A stretch of 11,924 bases of DNA from Smittium culicis (lineage: Eukaryota; Kickxellomycota; Harpellomycetes; Harpellales; Legeriomycetaceae): positions 1-11,924 of the forward strand of contig LSSN01001465.1 in the NCBI GenBank assembly GCA_001970855.1, given 5' to 3'. The notes under the pieces were generated by a model. That model made no database searches. It was not told the origin of the DNA and saw only the letters and a list, made by a program, of their open reading frames with translations. Shown piece by piece: positions 8,089 to 11,924 of this stretch; the first letter of the stretch is position 1, and every line of letters begins with the position of its first letter. A program made the position numbers and the translations under genes.

Positions 8089-10890
8089 ATGGCCGATTAC
8101 GAGAAAAAGCCTCATGAAGATGAGCTCCAAACCATTGAAATCCCCGACAGAGGCTATTTCGCCACTTTTTTCATCCAGCTCTACAAAATGCTCAACAGGA
8201 ACTTTACCCTCTTAACAAGATACTACGTTTCCACCCTATCTCAAGCTTTCCTAAGTCCTATCGCCTTCCTACTCATCATGTTCGCCCTCCAAAAAGCTGT
8301 CGACGTTAAAAACAAAAAACCCCTCCCCCACCCTGAAACTTATGCCCTCGGTCCCCTCGACCAATGCCAAGGTTTAACCAGAGACGACCCCTGTGTCAAT
8401 CTCATGTACTACCCAAAATCTCCTGACACTGACTCCATCATGAACCTCCTCGCTAAATACAACCTCGAAAGAAGCGGCCTACAGTCTACCAGTCCCCTCG
8501 CTATCAACTATGAAGGCGTTTTCGATCTAGATGTCAACACCCCTCCCTCCAAAAAATACGGAATCGTCAGTATCCCTAACGAAGATTTCTTATACAATTA
8601 CTGCCTCAATAACCCAAACACTACCACCTTCGGTATCGGCTTTGAAATCGATAAGTCTGCTGATATCTACAAATACCAACTCTGGTTCAACACCACAATC
8701 CAAAAAAACGGTACCTCTGCCTTCAACACCCGCGTCCTAGGCCTCATCAGAACGATTGACGAAGCTATCATCGGCTACGCCGGAAATGGTGACGCCAAAA
8801 TTGAAGTCAACCTAAAAGATTGGCCCACTGTCCCCCCTGAAGAATCTGCCCAAATTGTCATCTCCTCCCTTGGCCCAATGTTCCTCTTCTCCGCCCAAAT
8901 GGTCATCTTCATCAACTTCGTCTTAATGGTCGTTACCGAAAAAGAAAAAAGATTAAGAGAATCCATGCAATTAGCCGGCCTAAAACCTGAAGTATATTGG
9001 CTATCCTGGTACCTCGCCTATTCCGTACTCGCCCTCGTTTGTGTCTTAGTTACCATGGCCATGGGATACGCCCTCAATTTCGACGCGTTTAGGAACTCCA
9101 ATTTCTTCGTCGTCTTCCTCACCTTATACCTCTTCAATCTTGCCATGTTAATGGTCGGCTGCATGTTAAGTGCCATCATCAGCAACTCCCAAACTGCCGT
9201 CCTCGTCAGTGTCTATATCTTCGTCATTGGCCTTATCATCATGGGTTCTATCTTCTCTAGCCCTACTTTCACCTACATTTGGTGGGACAGCGGAACTACC
9301 CCAATTATTCGCAAAATTTTAATGCTCCTTCCCCCATTCAACTTTGGTGTTATGTTCGTCACCATCTCTAACTTAGCCTCCGGATCTATTCAACCTGTCA
9401 CCGGTACCCTCATCCCTGGATTGGGTTTCAAATGGGGCGATTTGTATAAAAATATCCCCAGTAACTATGTCCAATCAACTGGTGTAAACTCCGAGGTCAT
9501 CCCTGTTCCTAACCCCGTTTATTTTTACTACAGACTCCTCATAAACATGGCCATCTTTTTCGTCTTGGCATGGTACTTTGACAACGTCGCCCCAAGCAGT
9601 TTTAGAGCCAGCAAACACGTCCTCTTTTTCATTGATCCCCGCTACTGGATCTCTTCATTCAAATCTAAAAGATCAAACGATGGCTTATCTGTCCAAAACT
9701 GGCTAAATAAACTCAAAGATCCCGTCACACCACGCCCAAATGAAGATGAAGACGTAACCGCCGAACGAAGAGCCGTTCGCGACCCAAATAACGAATACGC
9801 TTTGAGAATCGTTGACTTGAACAAAGTTTTTGGTAAAGGTAAACTTTTCTCCAAAAAATTCACTGCTATCGACAGCACCTGCTTAGGAATGAAAGAAGGC
9901 GAAATTTTAGCTCTTTTAGGCCAAAATGGTGCCGGAAAATCAACCACTATGAACATCTTATCTGGTATCATGAACCAAACTGGTGGTAGTGCCCTCTTCT
10001 ACGGAATCCCCCTTGAAGATCAGCGCTCAATCAGAAGCATGCTCGGTATTTGCCCACAACACGATATCCTATTTGATGAATTGAACGCCGTCGAACACAT
10101 CAGACTATACGCCGGTTTGAAGGGATTGCCTGAAACTGAAGTAAACAGATTGATCGAAGAAGGTCTCTACGCCGTTAGACTATACAACGTAAGATTTAAA
10201 GTTTCAAGAACTTATTCTGGTGGTATGAAACGCCGCTTATCCGTCTTGATCGCCACTATTGGTAACCCTAAAGTCGCCTTCTTCGATGAACCTACTACCG
10301 GTATGGACCCTGTCAACAGAAGACATGTTTGGAGATATTTGGAACGCTTCAAAAAAGGTAGAACTATCATCTTAACTTCTCACTCCATGGAAGAAGCTGA
10401 TGTTCTCAGCGACAGAGTCGCTGTCATGGCCCATGGAAGACTCCGCGCTTTAGGAAGTAGCATCAAATTGAAATCTAAATTCGGTGTTGGCTACAGATTC
10501 ACTATGATTGCTAAAGATACATCAAACTACCAAAATGTTAAAGCCACTATCGCTCAGCTCTTCCCACAAGCCATTTTAGAAGACGACGCTGCTGGTTCCA
10601 TCATTTATAATTTCCCCAAAGAGCATGAAGAATGCATCCCTGACTTTGTTTCTTGGCTCGAACAAAACCAAGAAAGTTTAGACGATCAACCTCAATCCCA
10701 AAATAACACCGATTCATACACTATGCCTGTACCTAACTTTGACAACACTTCACCAATCAACACCAATTCCAAGGTTAACGAAAAAATGATTTCTGCCTGG
10801 GGTATGTCCCAAACTTCTCTTGAAGAAGTATTCTTGAAACTTGTTCGTGAAGCCCAAGTTGAATATAACCAAATGTCTGAAAAGAAGTAA
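8089..10890 (+). CDS. ABCA-subfamily half-transporter (933 aa)
   Basis: This intronless gene encodes a second single-membrane-domain, single-ATPase ABC transporter. Helix 1 spans about residues 46-70, and an extracytoplasmic loop of about 190 residues (71-260) follows, half the size of that in the divergent paralogue. Further helices lie at about 262-283, 303-328, 338-364, 369-393 and 483-500; the loop EKEKRLRESMQLAGLKP (284-300) is the ABCA coupling segment. The ATPase domain has Walker A GQNGAGKST (Lys617), Q-loop Gln657, signature YSGGM (709-713), Walker B VAFFDEP (Asp733, Glu734) and H-loop His765. The Tyr and Met in the signature differ from LSGGQ, but ABCA domains tolerate this and both Gly remain. 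A Gln/Asn-rich insert (about 865-897) precedes the conserved tail SQTSLEEVFLKL (907-918). The protein should act as a homo- or heterodimer exporting or flipping a lipid-like substrate; the actual substrate is unknown. The divergent neighbour is the obvious candidate partner. Confidence in family is high and in role low. Confidence 0.94.
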   Translation: MADYEKKPHEDELQTIEIPDRGYFATFFIQLYKMLNRNFTLLTRYYVSTLSQAFLSPIAFLLIMFALQKAVDVKNKKPLPHPETYALGPLDQCQGLTRDDPCVNLMYYPKSPDTDSIMNLLAKYNLERSGLQSTSPLAINYEGVFDLDVNTPPSKKYGIVSIPNEDFLYNYCLNNPNTTTFGIGFEIDKSADIYKYQLWFNTTIQKNGTSAFNTRVLGLIRTIDEAIIGYAGNGDAKIEVNLKDWPTVPPEESAQIVISSLGPMFLFSAQMVIFINFVLMVVTEKEKRLRESMQLAGLKPEVYWLSWYLAYSVLALVCVLVTMAMGYALNFDAFRNSNFFVVFLTLYLFNLAMLMVGCMLSAIISNSQTAVLVSVYIFVIGLIIMGSIFSSPTFTYIWWDSGTTPIIRKILMLLPPFNFGVMFVTISNLASGSIQPVTGTLIPGLGFKWGDLYKNIPSNYVQSTGVNSEVIPVPNPVYFYYRLLINMAIFFVLAWYFDNVAPSSFRASKHVLFFIDPRYWISSFKSKRSNDGLSVQNWLNKLKDPVTPRPNEDEDVTAERRAVRDPNNEYALRIVDLNKVFGKGKLFSKKFTAIDSTCLGMKEGEILALLGQNGAGKSTTMNILSGIMNQTGGSALFYGIPLEDQRSIRSMLGICPQHDILFDELNAVEHIRLYAGLKGLPETEVNRLIEEGLYAVRLYNVRFKVSRTYSGGMKRRLSVLIATIGNPKVAFFDEPTTGMDPVNRRHVWRYLERFKKGRTIILTSHSMEEADVLSDRVAVMAHGRLRALGSSIKLKSKFGVGYRFTMIAKDTSNYQNVKATIAQLFPQAILEDDAAGSIIYNFPKEHEECIPDFVSWLEQNQESLDDQPQSQNNTDSYTMPVPNFDNTSPINTNSKVNEKMISAWGMSQTSLEEVFLKLVREAQVEYNQMSEKK

Positions 10891-10969
10891 CCATTCTCTT
10901 TAACCCTCTCCCATCTTCCTTCCTATCATCTCTCTTTTTTTATTTTATTTTATCCATGTCTACTTTATA

Positions 10970-10975
10970 AATAAA
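10970..10975 (+). terminator. AATAAA polyadenylation signal
   Basis: A canonical AATAAA lies 80 bases after the stop codon of the 933-aa gene, within TTTATAAATAAAAATG. The 3' flank before it is pyrimidine-rich. The position suits 3'-end formation of that mRNA. Confidence 0.55.
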
Positions 10976-10979
10976 AATG

Positions 10980-10993
10980 ATAATAATTATTAT
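10980..10993. repeat. 14-bp perfect palindrome
   Basis: ATAATAATTATTAT is its own reverse complement. It lies immediately after the polyadenylation signal. In AT-rich DNA a chance origin is quite possible. Confidence 0.6.
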
Positions 10994-11169
10994 TTCGATA
11001 TTTTAAACTCAATACTCAATCTCATTTTTTCTATTTTGTATACAATAATTTACATCCAGATTTTATATATTTAAAAAAAAAAATTAAATCTGATTTCTGC
11101 TTTTAAAAGTTTCTATTCTATTTTATTATATTTTTTCTTGAAAAAAAAAAATACGCCTTTATAGTTTCT

Positions 11170-11924
11170 GAGCGGGGGGAGTTGACTAATGATGTGACCC
11201 TGCAGGGCCAAAAAGTCAACTCCACCGACCAGTACAACATCTTGGGCTATATTATGAATAGCAAATGGAATGTATCTGCGACGATAAATAACAACAAAAA
11301 CAAGGTCAGGAAGGCTGTATACGCTGAGTACAGCTTCCTGAGAAGGACTGATATGCTCATAGCACTAAAAATAAAGTTCATCAATTCGGTTCTGATGCCG
11401 ATAGGATGTAAAGATGGGGAGACGTTTGGCATGAGTGAAGCCAGGTGCAAACCCATAAAGCCAGAAATCGACAAGGCAATCCGACTGGTTGCCAATGTCG
11501 GGAAATCAGCCGCCATGGAACGTATCAGGGATGAACTGGGCATAAGCTCAGTGTTCATGCGCACCAGCACAGCCCGTGAGCGTGCATATCATAAGTGGCC
11601 AACATCAAAAACATGGATCGCCGACCTCATCAAGGCTCCGATGAAGGCCCGGATGGCCACCTGGGTGACCGGGAGCGCCCGGTGGATCAAAAAATTTTGC
11701 TCTCAAGATTTAAACGGTCAGACTATCATCACGATAGTCGACCGGAAACGACGAAATAACCGGCCTGTCATCCACCGGTGGACGGTGGATCGGAAAATCG
11801 GCAAAAAATGCAACTGGGTTGACCTTCAAGCAATGTATCCGGACCTGAAGCTGGGCCTTCAGGACATTGGGAAAATGCGTATGGGCACATTCCGGACCGC
11901 CCAGCGCCTGTCGAACATGAAAAT
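11170..11924 (+). mobile_element. 5'-truncated LINE insertion, 3' part beyond the window
   Basis: Base composition changes abruptly near 11165-11175, from AT-rich spacer with A and T runs to GC-richer coding-like DNA. The following sequence encodes the part of a LINE polyprotein downstream of the reverse-transcriptase core, with no endonuclease or catalytic reverse-transcriptase region before it. This is what 5' truncation during target-primed reverse transcription leaves behind. The 3' end, poly-A tail and target-site duplication are outside the window, so the insertion model cannot be confirmed here. The element points away from the transporter genes. Confidence 0.68.
11170..11924 (+). pseudogene. 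C-terminal part of a LINE reverse transcriptase polyprotein (5'-truncated)
   Basis: One plus-strand frame (codons in phase with 11227) has no stop from 11107 to the window end; the likely LINE-derived part starts near 11170. It begins with a stretch around YNILGYIMNSKW, the thumb-region Y-x-x-LGY motif found after the polymerase core of many LINE proteins. It then passes through KVRKAVYAEYSFLRRTD, the GETFGMSEARCKPI segment and VANVGKSAAMERIRDELGI. I associate this series with LINE proteins of Harpellales fungi, from memory only. The first in-frame ATG is at 11254, inside the conserved region, so there is no natural start and the piece cannot make a working transposase. About 250 codons remain open, which suggests recent arrival. 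The YxDD catalytic motif is absent because that region is missing. Confidence 0.68.
11178..11223. repeat. 10-bp inverted repeat with an inner palindrome at the LINE left edge
   Basis: GGAGTTGACT (11178-11187) and AGTCAACTCC (11214-11223) are perfect reverse complements separated by 26 bases. Inside the spacer is the palindrome CCCTGCAGGG (11198-11207). The structure starts within about ten bases of the apparent truncation point. Confidence 0.75.

Noticed and set aside
11247..11570. A 107-codon minus-strand open frame
   Set aside because: It is antisense to the LINE reading frame, whose plus-strand translation shows recognisable family motifs.
1..11924. Idea that the two LINE fragments are the two ends of one element interrupted by the transporter genes
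   Set aside because: They lie on opposite strands pointing outward and differ in composition, so one split element does not explain them.

Overview
This is a eukaryotic nuclear window, AT-rich between genes. It is probably from an early-diverging (non-Dikarya) fungus, and my best guess is a Harpellales/Kickxellomycotina gut fungus such as a Smittium or Zancudomyces relative. The evidence is two long intronless ABCA-type half-transporter genes (a subfamily largely missing from Dikarya), C+T-rich leaders before both start codons, and non-LTR retrotransposon fragments whose protein signature I associate with that group. The lineage call rests on recalled family resemblance and is only moderately secure.

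Layout. Positions 1-923 (minus strand) hold the 5' part of a LINE-type element: a 69-codon ORF, then a second ORF that runs into an apurinic-like (EEP) endonuclease domain and is broken by a one-base frameshift in a T7 run. Positions 924-1860 are AT-rich and contain the A-rich leader of that element and the 3' flank of the next gene. Positions 1861-4923 (minus) encode a 1020-residue ABCA half-transporter. Positions 4924-8088 are a 3.2 kb intergenic region between two divergent genes. It carries C+T-rich leaders (in coding sense), two possible TATAAAAC boxes, a five-copy 31-bp degenerate tandem repeat, nested inverted repeats and many CCAAT motifs. Positions 8089-10890 (plus) encode a second ABCA half-transporter of 933 residues. 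Positions 10891-11170 are a short AT-rich 3' flank with an AATAAA signal. From about 11170 to the right edge lies a GC-richer, 5'-truncated LINE fragment encoding the region downstream of the reverse transcriptase, with an open frame to the edge.

How it fits together. Each transporter has one membrane domain and one nucleotide-binding domain with all ATPase motifs, so each must dimerise. Head-to-head placement over a shared upstream region makes co-expression and heterodimer formation a reasonable hypothesis, but their extracellular domains differ greatly in size and they may be independent paralogues. The transported substrate (lipid is usual for ABCA) cannot be read from sequence. The two LINE pieces flank the pair and point outward; they differ in base composition and cover non-overlapping parts of a LINE.

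The main unexplained signal is a strong C-over-G skew on the coding strand of both transporters. It is extreme in the leaders and 5' thirds and fades to parity over the ATPase domains. I found no convincing new biological system beyond this.
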